64,000 bases of DNA from Streptomyces sp. NBC_01283 (GTDB taxonomy: Bacteria; Actinomycetota; Actinomycetes; Streptomycetales; Streptomycetaceae). The stretch is taken from positions 4,557,501 through 4,621,500 of the forward strand of contig NZ_CP108430.1 of NCBI RefSeq assembly GCF_041435335.1, written 5' to 3'. Positions within the stretch are counted from its first letter, which is position 1. The number at the start of each line of letters is the position of its first letter. A model generated the notes under the pieces. That model was not told the DNA's origin and ran no database searches. It saw only the letters and a list, made by a program, of their open reading frames with translations. The position numbers and the translations under genes were made by a program. Of this stretch, positions 52,506 to 61,343 are shown in pieces.

Positions 52506-53963
52506 GTGAACAAACCGCTACGCCGGATCGCTATCTTCTGTGGTCTGCTCGTCCTGGCCCTGATCGTCCGGGACAACTGGCTCCAGTACGTCCAGGCCGA
52601 CACTTTGGCCAAGGACGAGAAGAACCGCCGCGTGACCATCGAGCGGTACGGCACTCCGCGCGGCGACATCATCGTGGACGGCAAGCCGGTGACGGGCTCC
52701 AAGGAGACGAGCGGCGGCAACGACCTCAAGTACCAGCGGACGTACACGAACGGTTCCATGTGGTCCCCGGTCACCGGCTTCGCGTCGCAGAGTGTCGGCG
52801 CGACGCAGCTGGAGTCCATCGAGGACGGCATCCTGACCGGCAACGACGACCGTCTCTTCTTCCGCCGCAGCCTCGACATGCTGACCGGCAAGAAGAAGGA
52901 GGGCGGCAATGTCGTCACGACCCTCGACTCGGCCGCGCAGAAGGCCGCGTACGACGGTCTGAAGGGCCGCGGCAAGGGTGCGGTCGCCGCGCTCGACCCG
53001 TCGACGGGCGCGATCCTGGCGCTGGCCTCCGCTCCGTCGTACGACCCGTCCACCTTCGCCGGGTCCGACGGTGAGGCCTTCCAGAAGCTGGACAAGAACA
53101 AGAACAAGCCGATGCTGAACCGCGCCCTGCGCGAGACGTATCCGCCCGGCTCCACCTTCAAGGCGGTCACCGCCGCCGCGGCCCTGGAGCACGGCCTGTA
53201 CGACGGCATCGACTCGCCGACCAAGTCGCCGCTGCCCTGGACGATGCCCAACACCCAGACCGAGCTGAAGAACGAGGGGAACATCCCCTGCAAGAACGCC
53301 ACGCTGCGCGAGGCGCTGCGGGTGTCCTGCAACACCGTCTTCGGCAAGATCGGCTCGGACCTCGGCAAGGACCAGATGCGGGAGACGGCCGAGAAGTTCG
53401 GCTTCAACGAAGAGCAGTTCGTGCCGGTCCGCTCGAACGCCTCGGTCTTCCCCAAGGACATGGACAAGCCGCAGACCGCGCTCTCGTCCATCGGCCAGTT
53501 CGAGACGGCCGCGACACCGCTGCAGATGGCCATGGTCGCCTCGGCCATCGCCAACGACGGCAAGCTGATGGAGCCGTACATGGTCAGCGAGCTGCAGGCC
53601 CCGAACCTGGACGTGATCGAGAAGCACGCGCCCAAGGAGATGAGCCGGCCGCTCTCCGAGGAGAACGCGCAGAAGCTCCAGGACATGATGGAGACGGTCG
53701 TCAACGACGGCACCGGTACGAACGCCAAGATCCCCGGTGCCACGGTCGGCGGCAAGACGGGTACGGCCCAGCACGGTGTCGCGAACAGCGAGAACCCGTA
53801 CGCCTGGTTCATCAGCTACGCCAAGACCGAATCCGGTTCGCCGGTGGCCGTCGCCGTGGTCGTCGAGGACAGTGACGCCAGCCGTGACGACATCTCCGGT
53901 GGTGGTCTGGCCGCCCCCATCGCCAAGGACGTGATGAAGGCGGTTCTCGACAGCAAGAAGTGA
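52506..53963 (+). CDS. pbpA: PbpA, class B penicillin-binding protein
   Basis: 485 residues. Membrane anchor at 8-24, dimerisation region, then transpeptidase domain with Ser-Thr-Phe-Lys (PPGSTFKA, active Ser near 216), SCN (VSCNTVFG near 274) and KTGT (GGKTGTAQ near 417). It cross-links peptidoglycan outside the membrane with RodA. GTG at 52506. Confidence 0.95.
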   Translation: MNKPLRRIAIFCGLLVLALIVRDNWLQYVQADTLAKDEKNRRVTIERYGTPRGDIIVDGKPVTGSKETSGGNDLKYQRTYTNGSMWSPVTGFASQSVGATQLESIEDGILTGNDDRLFFRRSLDMLTGKKKEGGNVVTTLDSAAQKAAYDGLKGRGKGAVAALDPSTGAILALASAPSYDPSTFAGSDGEAFQKLDKNKNKPMLNRALRETYPPGSTFKAVTAAAALEHGLYDGIDSPTKSPLPWTMPNTQTELKNEGNIPCKNATLREALRVSCNTVFGKIGSDLGKDQMRETAEKFGFNEEQFVPVRSNASVFPKDMDKPQTALSSIGQFETAATPLQMAMVASAIANDGKLMEPYMVSELQAPNLDVIEKHAPKEMSRPLSEENAQKLQDMMETVVNDGTGTNAKIPGATVGGKTGTAQHGVANSENPYAWFISYAKTESGSPVAVAVVVEDSDASRDDISGGGLAAPIAKDVMKAVLDSKK

Positions 53964-54131
53964 CCCCCGTCACGGCCTCTTCGCATCAGTGCACGTTGCG
54001 ATACCGGTCATGTATCGGGTGACGGTCGTGGCCGGGTCACGTAAGGCGAGCCGGGTACGGTATGCCCGGACAGCACACCGCCGGACCACACAAGGGTGCG
54101 GTCGGGACCGACGGAGAGGGCTGGATTAGCT

Positions 54132-56138
54132 ATGGAAGAGCCGCGTCGCCTCGGCGGGCGGTACGAGCTGGGCCAGGTGCTCGGCCGAGGCGGGATGGCG
54201 GAGGTATACCTCGCGCACGACACCCGCCTCGGACGCACCGTGGCGGTGAAGACGCTGCGCGTTGACCTCGCGCGCGACCCGTCATTCCAGGCCCGGTTCC
54301 GCCGCGAGGCCCAGTCGGCCGCCTCGCTCAACCATCCTGCGATCGTCGCGGTCTACGACACCGGCGAGGATTACGTGGACGGGGTCTCGATCCCGTACAT
54401 CGTGATGGAGTACGTCGACGGCTCCACCCTGCGTGAGCTGCTGCACTCCGGGCGCAAGCTGCTGCCCGAGCGCGCCATGGAGATGACGATCGGCATCCTC
54501 CAGGCCCTTGAGTACTCCCACCGCAACGGCATCGTCCACCGTGACATCAAGCCCGCGAACGTCATGCTGACGCGCAACGGCCAGGTCAAGGTCATGGACT
54601 TCGGCATCGCCCGCGCCATGGGCGACTCCGGTATGACGATGACGCAGACCGCGGCGGTCATCGGCACCGCGCAGTACCTCTCGCCGGAGCAGGCCAAGGG
54701 CGAGCAGGTCGACGCGCGAAGCGACCTCTACTCGACGGGCTGCCTGCTCTACGAACTCCTCACGGTGCGCCCGCCGTTCGTCGGGGACTCCCCGGTGGCG
54801 GTCGCCTACCAGCACGTACGGGAAGAGCCCCAGGCCCCCAGCGTCTTCGACGGCGAGATCACGCCGGAGATGGACGCCATCGTCCTGAAGGCCCTCACCA
54901 AGGACCCGGACTACCGCTACCAGTCGGCCGACGACATGCGCGCCGACATCGAGGCCTGCCTCGACGGCCAGCCCGTCCAGGCGACGGCCGCCATGGGCGC
55001 GGTCGGCTACGGCGGCCACCCGGATGACCAGCAGACGGCGATGCTGCGCCCGCAGAACGGCGGCGGCCAGACATCGATGATGCCGCCGGTCGGCCCGGAC
55101 GACGGCTACGACGACCACTCGCGGCGCCGCCAGAAGAAGAGCAACACCTCCACGATCCTGCTGGTCGTGGCGGGGCTGCTCGTCCTGGTCGGCGCGATCC
55201 TCATCGGGAAGTGGGCGTTCACCGGGGGCGGTGGCGGCGACGATTCGATCAAGGCTCCGAACTTCGTCGGCGAGAAGCTCGCGGACGCGAAGCAGTCGGC
55301 CAAGAACGTGGACCTCGTACTGGACGCTTCCACCCACAAGCCGTGCGAGAAGTACCCGAAGGGTGAGATCTGCTCCCAGGACCCGGGCGCGAACGCCACG
55401 GTCAAGAAGGGCGACACGATCTCCGTGACGGTTTCCACGGGCGCGCCGAAGGTCTCCGTGCCCAAGGTCATCGGCCTGGACATCGACGCCGCCACGAAGA
55501 AGCTGGAGAGCCCCAAGTACCAGTTCGACGTCGACACGAAGCCCGTGGAGTCCAGCGGTACGCCGGACGAGGTCCTCGACCAGGACCCGTTCGCGGGTAC
55601 CGATGTGGAGAAGGGCAGCAAGATCACCCTTGAGGTGGCGAAGAAGGCCGACAAGGCCACGGTGCCCGACGTCACCGGCAAGACCTGCGACGAGGCCAAG
55701 GCCCAGCTGCAGACCAACGACCTCGTCGGCACCTGCGAGGAAGAAGAGAGCGACTCCGTCGACCCCGGCAAGGTCATCTCGCAGAGCCTCCCCCCGCAGA
55801 GCCAGGCCGACCCCGGCTCGACGGTGACGCTGAAGGTCGCCAAGAAGGCCGAACAGGCCACCGTCCCGGCCCTCACCGGCCAGAAGCTCAAGGACGCCCG
55901 CAAGGCCATCGAGGACGCCGGCCTGACGGTCGGCAACATCCAGGGCCCGCAGGATGACAACGCCCTCGTGGTCCTCTCGGATCCGCCCGCCAACCAGCAG
56001 GTCGATCCCGACACCGCGATCAACCTGACCACGGCCGGCGGCAACCAGGGCGACAACGGCGGCGGCAACGGCGGGGACGACGGCGGAGGCACCCTCTTCG
56101 GAGGCGGCATGGGCTTCTCCCGCGACAGCGAGGACTGA
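54132..56138 (+). CDS. pknB: PknB, four-PASTA Ser/Thr protein kinase
   Basis: 668 residues from ATG at 54132, with GGAGAGGG 11 bases upstream. Kinase domain: LGRGGMAEVY, Lys40 in VAVKTL, HRDIKPANVML near 136, MDFGIARAMG. Transmembrane helix about 339-361. Four extracellular PASTA domains start near 373, 439, 509 and 575, and bind muropeptides or lipid II. A Gly/Asn/Asp-rich tail follows. Last gene of the growth operon, closed by a strong terminator. Confidence 0.96.
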   Translation: MEEPRRLGGRYELGQVLGRGGMAEVYLAHDTRLGRTVAVKTLRVDLARDPSFQARFRREAQSAASLNHPAIVAVYDTGEDYVDGVSIPYIVMEYVDGSTLRELLHSGRKLLPERAMEMTIGILQALEYSHRNGIVHRDIKPANVMLTRNGQVKVMDFGIARAMGDSGMTMTQTAAVIGTAQYLSPEQAKGEQVDARSDLYSTGCLLYELLTVRPPFVGDSPVAVAYQHVREEPQAPSVFDGEITPEMDAIVLKALTKDPDYRYQSADDMRADIEACLDGQPVQATAAMGAVGYGGHPDDQQTAMLRPQNGGGQTSMMPPVGPDDGYDDHSRRRQKKSNTSTILLVVAGLLVLVGAILIGKWAFTGGGGGDDSIKAPNFVGEKLADAKQSAKNVDLVLDASTHKPCEKYPKGEICSQDPGANATVKKGDTISVTVSTGAPKVSVPKVIGLDIDAATKKLESPKYQFDVDTKPVESSGTPDEVLDQDPFAGTDVEKGSKITLEVAKKADKATVPDVTGKTCDEAKAQLQTNDLVGTCEEEESDSVDPGKVISQSLPPQSQADPGSTVTLKVAKKAEQATVPALTGQKLKDARKAIEDAGLTVGNIQGPQDDNALVVLSDPPANQQVDPDTAINLTTAGGNQGDNGGGNGGDDGGGTLFGGGMGFSRDSED

Positions 56139-56167
56139 CGGGTCCAGGAACCCCCAGCAGTACGGAG

Positions 56168-56212
56168 AAGAGCCCCGGACACCGGCCAGCAGGCACGGTG
56201 TCCGGGGCTCTT
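56168..56212. terminator. Bidirectional terminator after pknB
   Basis: A 16-bp perfect stem (56168-56183 with 56197-56212) with TTT after it. The next 30 bases hold three copies of CGTATGCGT (56214, 56223, 56233). Confidence 0.85.
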
Positions 56213-56260
56213 TCGTATGCGTCGTATGCGTTCGTATGCGTACGGATACGTGCCGGGCGG

Positions 56261-57025
56261 CTAGTTCAGCTCCGCCGGCGGCGTGCGCTTGTTGTCGACC
56301 TTTTCGATGCGCTCCAGCTCGCCCCACACCACGTAGCGGTAGTTGGACGTGTAGACCGGCGTGCACGTCGTCAGGGTGATGTAGCGGCCGGGCTTCTTCG
56401 CGCCCGATTCCTTCGGGACCGGGTTCAGGACCTTCACGTTGTACTTCGAGGTCTCGGGGAGCGTCGAGTACACCTTGTAGACGTACCACTTGTCCCGGGA
56501 CTCGTAGACGATCGCGTCGCCCTTCTTGATCTTGTCGATCTTGTGGAACTTCGCGCCGTGGCCGTCGCGGTGCGCGGCCAGCGTGAAGTTGCCTTCCTTG
56601 TCCTCGGGGAGAGCCGACTTGACGGGGTCCTCGTAGTAGCCCGCGACACCGTGGTTGAGCACCTTGCTGCTGGTGCCCTTCGTGACCAGGACCTCGCCGT
56701 TGCCCATCGCGGGCACGTGCAGGAAGCCGATGCCGTCCTTGGTGTTCAGGTTCCCCGGGCCGCCCGCCCAGCGGTCGCGCACCCTGTCGCCCTGCTTGTG
56801 CGCCTCGCGGTCCGCGACGACGTTGGTCCACCACAGGGAGTAGACGACGAAGAGGCCGAGCACCAGGCCCGCGGTGATGAGGAGTTCACCGAAGACGCTG
56901 ACCGCGGTGGCGACGGGGCCCCGGCCCCGTGGCCGGGGTGCGCGGGAGGGCGCGGGCTTCTCGGCCTGCTGCTCCTCGGACCGCTCCTCGGCCTGCTCCT
57001 CGTCGTTGTCGGTCGTGGCTGCCAC
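56261..57025 (-). CDS. Class E sortase (1 of 3)
   Basis: 254 residues. Charged N-terminus of about 40, membrane anchor (about 45-65), sortase domain with His152 (AAHRDGHG), Cys221 (TLTTCTPVYTS) and Arg230. Class E sortases attach LAXTG-type surface proteins, such as long chaplins, to the wall. GTG at 57025. It ends the minus-strand run of sortase genes. The His-to-Cys spacing of 69 is identical in all three sortases here. Confidence 0.94.
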   Translation of the reverse strand: MAATTDNDEEQAEERSEEQQAEKPAPSRAPRPRGRGPVATAVSVFGELLITAGLVLGLFVVYSLWWTNVVADREAHKQGDRVRDRWAGGPGNLNTKDGIGFLHVPAMGNGEVLVTKGTSSKVLNHGVAGYYEDPVKSALPEDKEGNFTLAAHRDGHGAKFHKIDKIKKGDAIVYESRDKWYVYKVYSTLPETSKYNVKVLNPVPKESGAKKPGRYITLTTCTPVYTSNYRYVVWGELERIEKVDNKRTPPAELN

Positions 57026-57049
57026 TGGTTCCGCCCCGTTCTCACCGTT

Positions 57050-58339
57050 CTAATTGACGAGCGCGCTCGGTTTGCCCTTGCCGCGCGGTCGTTCCTCGAC
57101 CATCTTGCCCCAGACGATCATTCGATACTTACTCGTGAATTCCGGGGTGCAGGTGGTCAGTGTGATGTACCGGCCCTCTTTGGTGAAGCCCGACCCCGGC
57201 GGTACCGGCCCGATCACCGAGGTGTTGCTGGGCTGGGTCTGCGGCAGGATGCTCGCCATCTTGTAGACGAAGTACTTGTCCTGCGTCTCCACGATGATGG
57301 GGTCGCCCGGTTCGAGCTGATTGATGTAACGGAACGGCTCACCATGGGTGTTGCGATGCCCGGCGACCGCGAAGTTGCCCTTCTTGGCGTCCGGCATGGG
57401 CGTCTTGGTGCCGCCCTCGTTGTAGTGCCCGACCATGCCGCGGTCCAGGACCTTCGACTTGTCGATGCCCTCGGCGATCGGCACGACCACGTCGAGGCGG
57501 GGGATGTGCAGGAGCGCGAAGCCCTGTCCGGGCTCGAACGCGCCCGGCTTGCCCTTGCCCTTCGCCCACTTCTCCTGAAGGTCGCTGGCGGCGCCGTTGG
57601 CCTGCTGGTGGGCGCGGATGTTCGTCCACCACAGCTGGTACGTGACGAACAGGAGCATCAGGACGCCGACGGTGATGAACAGCTCGCCGATCCCCCGGCT
57701 CACCACGGCGCCCGTGGTGGGCCTGCGCGCGCGCTCGGCGCGACGGGCCTCCACGCGGGAGAGGGGGGCGGCGGAGCCCGCGGTGGCACTGGAGCTGCCG
57801 GAGGCGCCGCCACTGCCTGAGGGGCGCGGGGAGCCCTTCCTGGCGGCCTTGCGGCGCGCGGCGCGGCCCTCGCCTTCCAGCGGTGCGTCGTGGGCCGGTT
57901 CCGGATCCGCTATTCGGCGCGTGTCCGCCGTACGCAGGCCTACGGTCTCGTCGTCGACCGGCGGCTGGGGCTGGGGCTGCGGGACTTCGGATGCCGCCTG
58001 CTGAGGGGCGTACGCGCCGTACAGCTCCTCGTACGTCGGCTCCCGCACCCCGTACCAGTCGCGGGCGTACCCCTCGGGGTCGTACCACTCCCGCTCCTGA
58101 GGCTGCTCCGGCTGCTGCGGCGGCACCGGCTGCCGTGGCGGCTCCGGCTCGGCGGGACCGCTGCGGAACCACGGTGAAGGGTGCTGACCCGGCAGTGGGT
58201 CGGTCAGCGGATCGGCAAGGTGATCGACAGCCGCTTCGAACGCCCCGGGCTCCTCAAACGCCCCAGGCTCCCCGTACGACGCGTACTGCTCGTCGTACGG
58301 AACTCCGGAGGAATCGCGCTCGGGACGCAACGCGGTCAC
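57050..58339 (-). CDS. Class E sortase with long acidic N-terminal extension (2 of 3)
   Basis: 429 residues from GTG at 58339, which overlaps the amidotransferase stop as GTGA. A cytoplasmic region of about 210 residues rich in Pro, Glu, Gln and Tyr (repeats of GEPGAFEEPGAFE, then PQPQPQPP) precedes a basic stretch, a transmembrane helix and the sortase domain with His328, Cys397 and Arg406. This extension is far longer than in the neighbours and may tether partners. It is next to the first sortase with a 24-base gap. Confidence 0.93.
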   Translation of the reverse strand: MTALRPERDSSGVPYDEQYASYGEPGAFEEPGAFEAAVDHLADPLTDPLPGQHPSPWFRSGPAEPEPPRQPVPPQQPEQPQEREWYDPEGYARDWYGVREPTYEELYGAYAPQQAASEVPQPQPQPPVDDETVGLRTADTRRIADPEPAHDAPLEGEGRAARRKAARKGSPRPSGSGGASGSSSATAGSAAPLSRVEARRAERARRPTTGAVVSRGIGELFITVGVLMLLFVTYQLWWTNIRAHQQANGAASDLQEKWAKGKGKPGAFEPGQGFALLHIPRLDVVVPIAEGIDKSKVLDRGMVGHYNEGGTKTPMPDAKKGNFAVAGHRNTHGEPFRYINQLEPGDPIIVETQDKYFVYKMASILPQTQPSNTSVIGPVPPGSGFTKEGRYITLTTCTPEFTSKYRMIVWGKMVEERPRGKGKPSALVN

Positions 58340-59016
58340 GCCGTGGCCCTGCCCACCACCGGGGCAAGCCCGCTCGACCGGCCGACCGCCCCCTTGTCGC
58401 CGCACTCGACGAGCCAGTTGGCGAGCATCAGATGGCCGTGCTCGGTGAGGACGGACTCGGGGTGGAACTGCACGCCCTCGACCAGCAGTTCACGGTGGCG
58501 CAGGCCCATGATGATGCCGTCCTCCGTACGCGCGGTCACCTCCAGCTCGGCCGGAACCGTGGCCGGCTCGGCGGCGAGCGAGTGATAGCGCGTCGCGATG
58601 AACGGCGACGGCAGACCGGCGAAGACACCCTTGCCCTCGTGGACCACCGGGGACGTCTTGCCGTGCAGCAACTCCGGCGCACGGTCCACCACTCCGCCGT
58701 ACGCCACCGCCATCGACTGCATGCCGAGGCAGACGCCGAACACGGGCACACCGGTGCCGGCGCAGTGGCGCACCATGTCGACGCAGACACCCGCCTGCTC
58801 CGGGGTGCCCGGTCCCGGGGACAGCAGGACGCCGTCGAAGCCGTCCTGTGCGTGGCGCAGCTCGACCTCGTCGTTGCGCACGACCTCGCACTCGGCACCG
58901 AGCTGGTAGAGGTACTGGACGAGGTTGAAGACGAAGCTGTCGTAGTTGTCGACGACCAGGATGCGGCGGGGGCGCTCTTCGGTACTCACAGGGCTCACCG
59001 GGCTCACAGGACTCAC
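58336..59016 (-). CDS. pabA: Aminodeoxychorismate/anthranilate synthase component II (glutamine amidotransferase)
   Basis: 226 residues. Class I glutamine amidotransferase with catalytic Cys96 (FGVCLGMQSM), His185 and Glu187 (VQFHPES). It provides ammonia to a chorismate-utilising synthase for folate or tryptophan; component I is not in the window. The GTG at 59016 overlaps the stop of the small membrane gene (GTGA). Residues 1-11 are VSP repeats from a 9-bp tandem repeat, so starts at 59007, 58998 and 58989 are equally readable. Confidence 0.92.
   Translation of the reverse strand: MSPVSPVSPVSTEERPRRILVVDNYDSFVFNLVQYLYQLGAECEVVRNDEVELRHAQDGFDGVLLSPGPGTPEQAGVCVDMVRHCAGTGVPVFGVCLGMQSMAVAYGGVVDRAPELLHGKTSPVVHEGKGVFAGLPSPFIATRYHSLAAEPATVPAELEVTARTEDGIIMGLRHRELLVEGVQFHPESVLTEHGHLMLANWLVECGDKGAVGRSSGLAPVVGRATA
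58981..59016 (-). repeat. 9-bp tandem repeat at the small-membrane-protein stop and pabA start, 4 copies
   Basis: GTGAGTCCT, GTGAGCCCG, GTGAGCCCT, GTGAGTACC on the minus strand. Each unit offers both a GTG start for pabA and a TGA. Confidence 0.75.
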
Positions 59017-59174
59017 TGGCCGTCCACCGTCACATCGTTGAAGGGAAGCAGCGGCTCGGCCCAGGGAAAGACGTACTGGAAGAGTACGTAGACCACAGCG
59101 AAGACGAGCATCAGCGAAAGCAGCGCCCTTACCCAAGCGTTTCCCGGCAGATGCCGCCAGATCCAGCCGTACAT
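59013..59174 (-). CDS. Small membrane protein, hypothetical
   Basis: 53 residues from ATG at 59174 with GGAAGGGA upstream. One hydrophobic helix (about 16-36, RALLSLMLVFAVVYVLFQYV) then a short exposed tail ending FNDVTVDGQ. Aromatic-rich N-terminus MYGWIWRHLPG. It is conserved in position next to pabA and sortase genes in Streptomyces as far as I recall. Function unknown. It is coupled to pabA by GTGA overlap. Confidence 0.75.
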   Translation of the reverse strand: MYGWIWRHLPGNAWVRALLSLMLVFAVVYVLFQYVFPWAEPLLPFNDVTVDGQ

Positions 59175-59205
59175 GCCGTCCCTTCCGTAGCCGTACGGCA
59201 CCAGA

Positions 59206-59904
59206 CTAACGGCGCAGTGCCTCCGGTTTCCCGGCCTCGACGGGCTGGGTGGCATCAAGGTGTGCCCAGACGATCAACCGGTGGCTGTGGCCCCACTCTG
59301 GCTCACAGGTGGTAAGCGTGAGGTAACGGCCCGGCCCCTCGTATCCGGACTTGCGCGGAACCGGATCGATGACACCTATGTCGCCGGGCAGCGTTTTGTA
59401 CGGCTTCTTGTCGATGCGGTAGGTGAACCATGTGGTGCCGTCGGTCAGGACCACGGGGTCGTCCGGCCGTAGCTCGGGGAAGTCCTTGAACGGGTCTCCG
59501 TAGGTGCGGCGATGGCCCGCCACGGCGAAGTTGCCCCGCTGGCCGAGCTGCGCGGTGTCCCCGTAGTGACCGAGGCCCTTCTTGAGTACGTCGGTGCCCG
59601 TGCCCTGGAGCACCGGCTTGTTCCACGTGAAACCAAAGCGCGGGATGTACATCACGGCGAAGGGCTTGCCGTCTTCGTAAGAAGGGGGCTGCTTCGGGGA
59701 CGACGTCTCCGAAGGCGCGTCATCCGCCTGCGCCGGCACCGAACCCTGCGCCCACTGGTCCTGCAGTGTGTCGATCTGGCTGTCCATGGCGTTGTCGGCC
59801 TTCACGCCGGTCCAGAACAGGACGTACACCACGAAGAGCACGATCAATGTGCCGACGGTGATGCACAGTTCGCTGAACGTCCTGACGAGCACTCGCACCG
59901 ACAC
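59206..59904 (-). CDS. Class E sortase (3 of 3)
   Basis: 232 residues. Membrane anchor about 8-30, sortase domain with His131 (VAGHRRTYG), Cys200 (TLTTCEPEW) and Arg209. It has almost no N-terminal extension, unlike copy 2. A parS-like sequence lies within the gene at 59620-59633. GTG at 59904 (or the next GTG at 59898, better spaced from GGGGGAG). Confidence 0.93.
   Translation of the reverse strand: MSVRVLVRTFSELCITVGTLIVLFVVYVLFWTGVKADNAMDSQIDTLQDQWAQGSVPAQADDAPSETSSPKQPPSYEDGKPFAVMYIPRFGFTWNKPVLQGTGTDVLKKGLGHYGDTAQLGQRGNFAVAGHRRTYGDPFKDFPELRPDDPVVLTDGTTWFTYRIDKKPYKTLPGDIGVIDPVPRKSGYEGPGRYLTLTTCEPEWGHSHRLIVWAHLDATQPVEAGKPEALRR
59620..59633. other. Degenerate parS-like sequence
   Basis: GTTCCACGTGAAAC differs from parS GTTTCACGTGAAAC at one position and lies in the third sortase gene, 35 kb from the exact parS. 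Confidence 0.5.
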
Positions 59905-59936
59905 AGGCTCCCCCAGCGGCTTGCTCGACGGGCGGC

Positions 59937-60707
59937 TTACTCCACGGGCTTCGCGTAGTGGAGATCCACTGTGCCCGAGTAGCCGGGAAGAGTCATCGCC
60001 CCGTCGTCATCGACTTTCCAGCCGAGGCCGTACGCGTTCACGTACAGCATGTAGTTCTGGATCTCCGGGGACGCGGCGAGCGCCGTCTTGAGCTTCTCCG
60101 GGTCACCGACCGCGGTCACCTTGTAAGGGGGCGAGTAGACGCGGCCCTGGAGGATCAGGGTGTTTCCCACGCAGCGGACGGCGCTGGTGGAGATGAGCCG
60201 CTGGTCCATGACCTTGATGCCCTCGGCTCCGCCCTGCCAGAGCGCGTTGACGACGGCCTGGAGGTCCTGCTGGTGGATGACCAGGTCGTTCGGCTGGGGC
60301 TCGGGGTAGCCGGGGAGCTTGGCGGTGGCGTTCGGTGGGGCGTCGGCGAGGGTGACGGAGACCGCGTCACCGCTGAGCTTCTTGGTGCCCGCGTTCTTCT
60401 CCAGGGCCTTGAGCCGCGCCTCGTCGGCCTTGGTGCCGCCGTTGTCGCGCTCGGCCAGGGACTCGACGTCGTCACGCAGCGAGCCGTTGGACTCGTCCAG
60501 CTTGCCGTTCTTGTGGCTGCGTTCCTGGATCAGGTCGGAGAGCTTCAGGAGAGAGGCGTCGGTACGGATGTTCGTGCCCTTGGCCGTGTTGAAGCTGGTG
60601 AAGAAGATGAGGCCCGCGAGGGCGAAAACGGCGGCCGTCAGCAACCGGACCGGCCGCCAGCGAGGGCGACGACCCGGACCTGTGGGGGAGTCGGCAGAAT
60701 TGCTCAA
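59937..60707 (-). CDS. DUF881 family membrane protein
   Basis: 256 residues. Transmembrane helix about 20-40, a coiled-coil-like region (about 55-105), then the DUF881 domain with [22 protein letters not shown] and [20 protein letters not shown]881 genes stand near crgA and FtsZ-related genes in many actinobacteria; function is not established. TTG start at 60707 with AAGGG upstream. It is divergent from crgA. Confidence 0.88.
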   Translation of the reverse strand: MSNSADSPTGPGRRPRWRPVRLLTAAVFALAGLIFFTSFNTAKGTNIRTDASLLKLSDLIQERSHKNGKLDESNGSLRDDVESLAERDNGGTKADEARLKALEKNAGTKKLSGDAVSVTLADAPPNATAKLPGYPEPQPNDLVIHQQDLQAVVNALWQGGAEGIKVMDQRLISTSAVRCVGNTLILQGRVYSPPYKVTAVGDPEKLKTALAASPEIQNYMLYVNAYGLGWKVDDDGAMTLPGYSGTVDLHYAKPVE

Positions 60708-60799
60708 CGTACCCTTATCTCCTTCAGCGCCGCGGAAGCACTACGCTAACGGACGCCCGGGGGAGGGCTCAGCTCCCCGTATCGACAGGAGAGACCCTC

Positions 60800-61054
60800 G
60801 TGCCGAAGTCACGGATCCGCAAGAAGGCCGACGATTACACGCCGCCCGCGAAGAAGGCGACGAACATCAAGCTGACCAGCCGTAGCTGGGTGGCTCCGGT
60901 GATGCTCGCGATGTTCCTCATCGGGCTCGCCTGGATCGTCGTCTTCTACGTCACCGACGGCAAGCTGCCGATCGACCCGCTGGGCAACTGGAACATCGTG
61001 GTCGGCTTCGGCTTCATCGCTGCGGGGTTCGGCGTCTCCACACAGTGGAAGTAG
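60800..61054 (+). CDS. crgA: Cell division protein CrgA
   Basis: 84 residues: basic, soluble N-terminus [19 protein letters not shown] and two transmembrane helices (about 30-51 and 62-80). CrgA coordinates FtsZ ring formation and growth and can inhibit Z-rings in Streptomyces aerial hyphae. GTG at 60800 has GGAGAG upstream. Confidence 0.97.
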   Translation: MPKSRIRKKADDYTPPAKKATNIKLTSRSWVAPVMLAMFLIGLAWIVVFYVTDGKLPIDPLGNWNIVVGFGFIAAGFGVSTQWK

Positions 61055-61343
61055 CCCCACCTCCGCAGGGCTGTGCGCAAGCCTTGCCCTGAGTTATCCA
61101 CAGCGCTATCCACATTCCGGCACGGGCTGGGGAAAAGAACGACGATCTGTGGATAACCCTCTCGGTGTTGACGCCGGTATGACTGGCTGATCGCCCGTAA
61201 GCCCTCACAGGCCCCTTGTCCTTCCTGGGGAAACCCAGGTCAGCGACAAGGGGCACTGTTGTTCCCCACAGAATGCACAAGCGTGGGCACACGCTGTGGA
61301 CAACTTTGGCCATCGGACGACAACGGGGCCGTCCCGGGGGTTC
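61055..61343. other. DnaA-box-rich intergenic region
   Basis: 289 bases between convergent crgA and rhomboid genes, no gene. DnaA boxes: TTATCCACA at 61094, CTATCCACA at 61106 (one mismatch), TTATCCACA on minus at 61148-61156, TTGTCCACA on minus at 61295-61303. A weaker TTCCCCACA is at 61262. Confidence 0.75.
61211..61254. terminator. Nested hairpin between crgA and rhomboid genes
   Basis: Outer stem GCCCCTTGTC/GACAAGGGGC (61211-61220 with 61245-61254), inner stem CCTGGG/CCCAGG (about 61224-61239). It may serve as a bidirectional terminator. Confidence 0.6.

Noticed and set aside
56214..56241. CGTATGCGT x3 as operator
   Set aside because: Lies directly after the pknB terminator between convergent genes, so it is more likely simple slippage.
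54282..56834. 850-residue reading frame antisense to pknB
   Set aside because: Open only because of high-GC third-position bias; the plus strand encodes a complete PknB. The same applies to the other long antisense frames, for example at 2135-3295 and 3786-6080.
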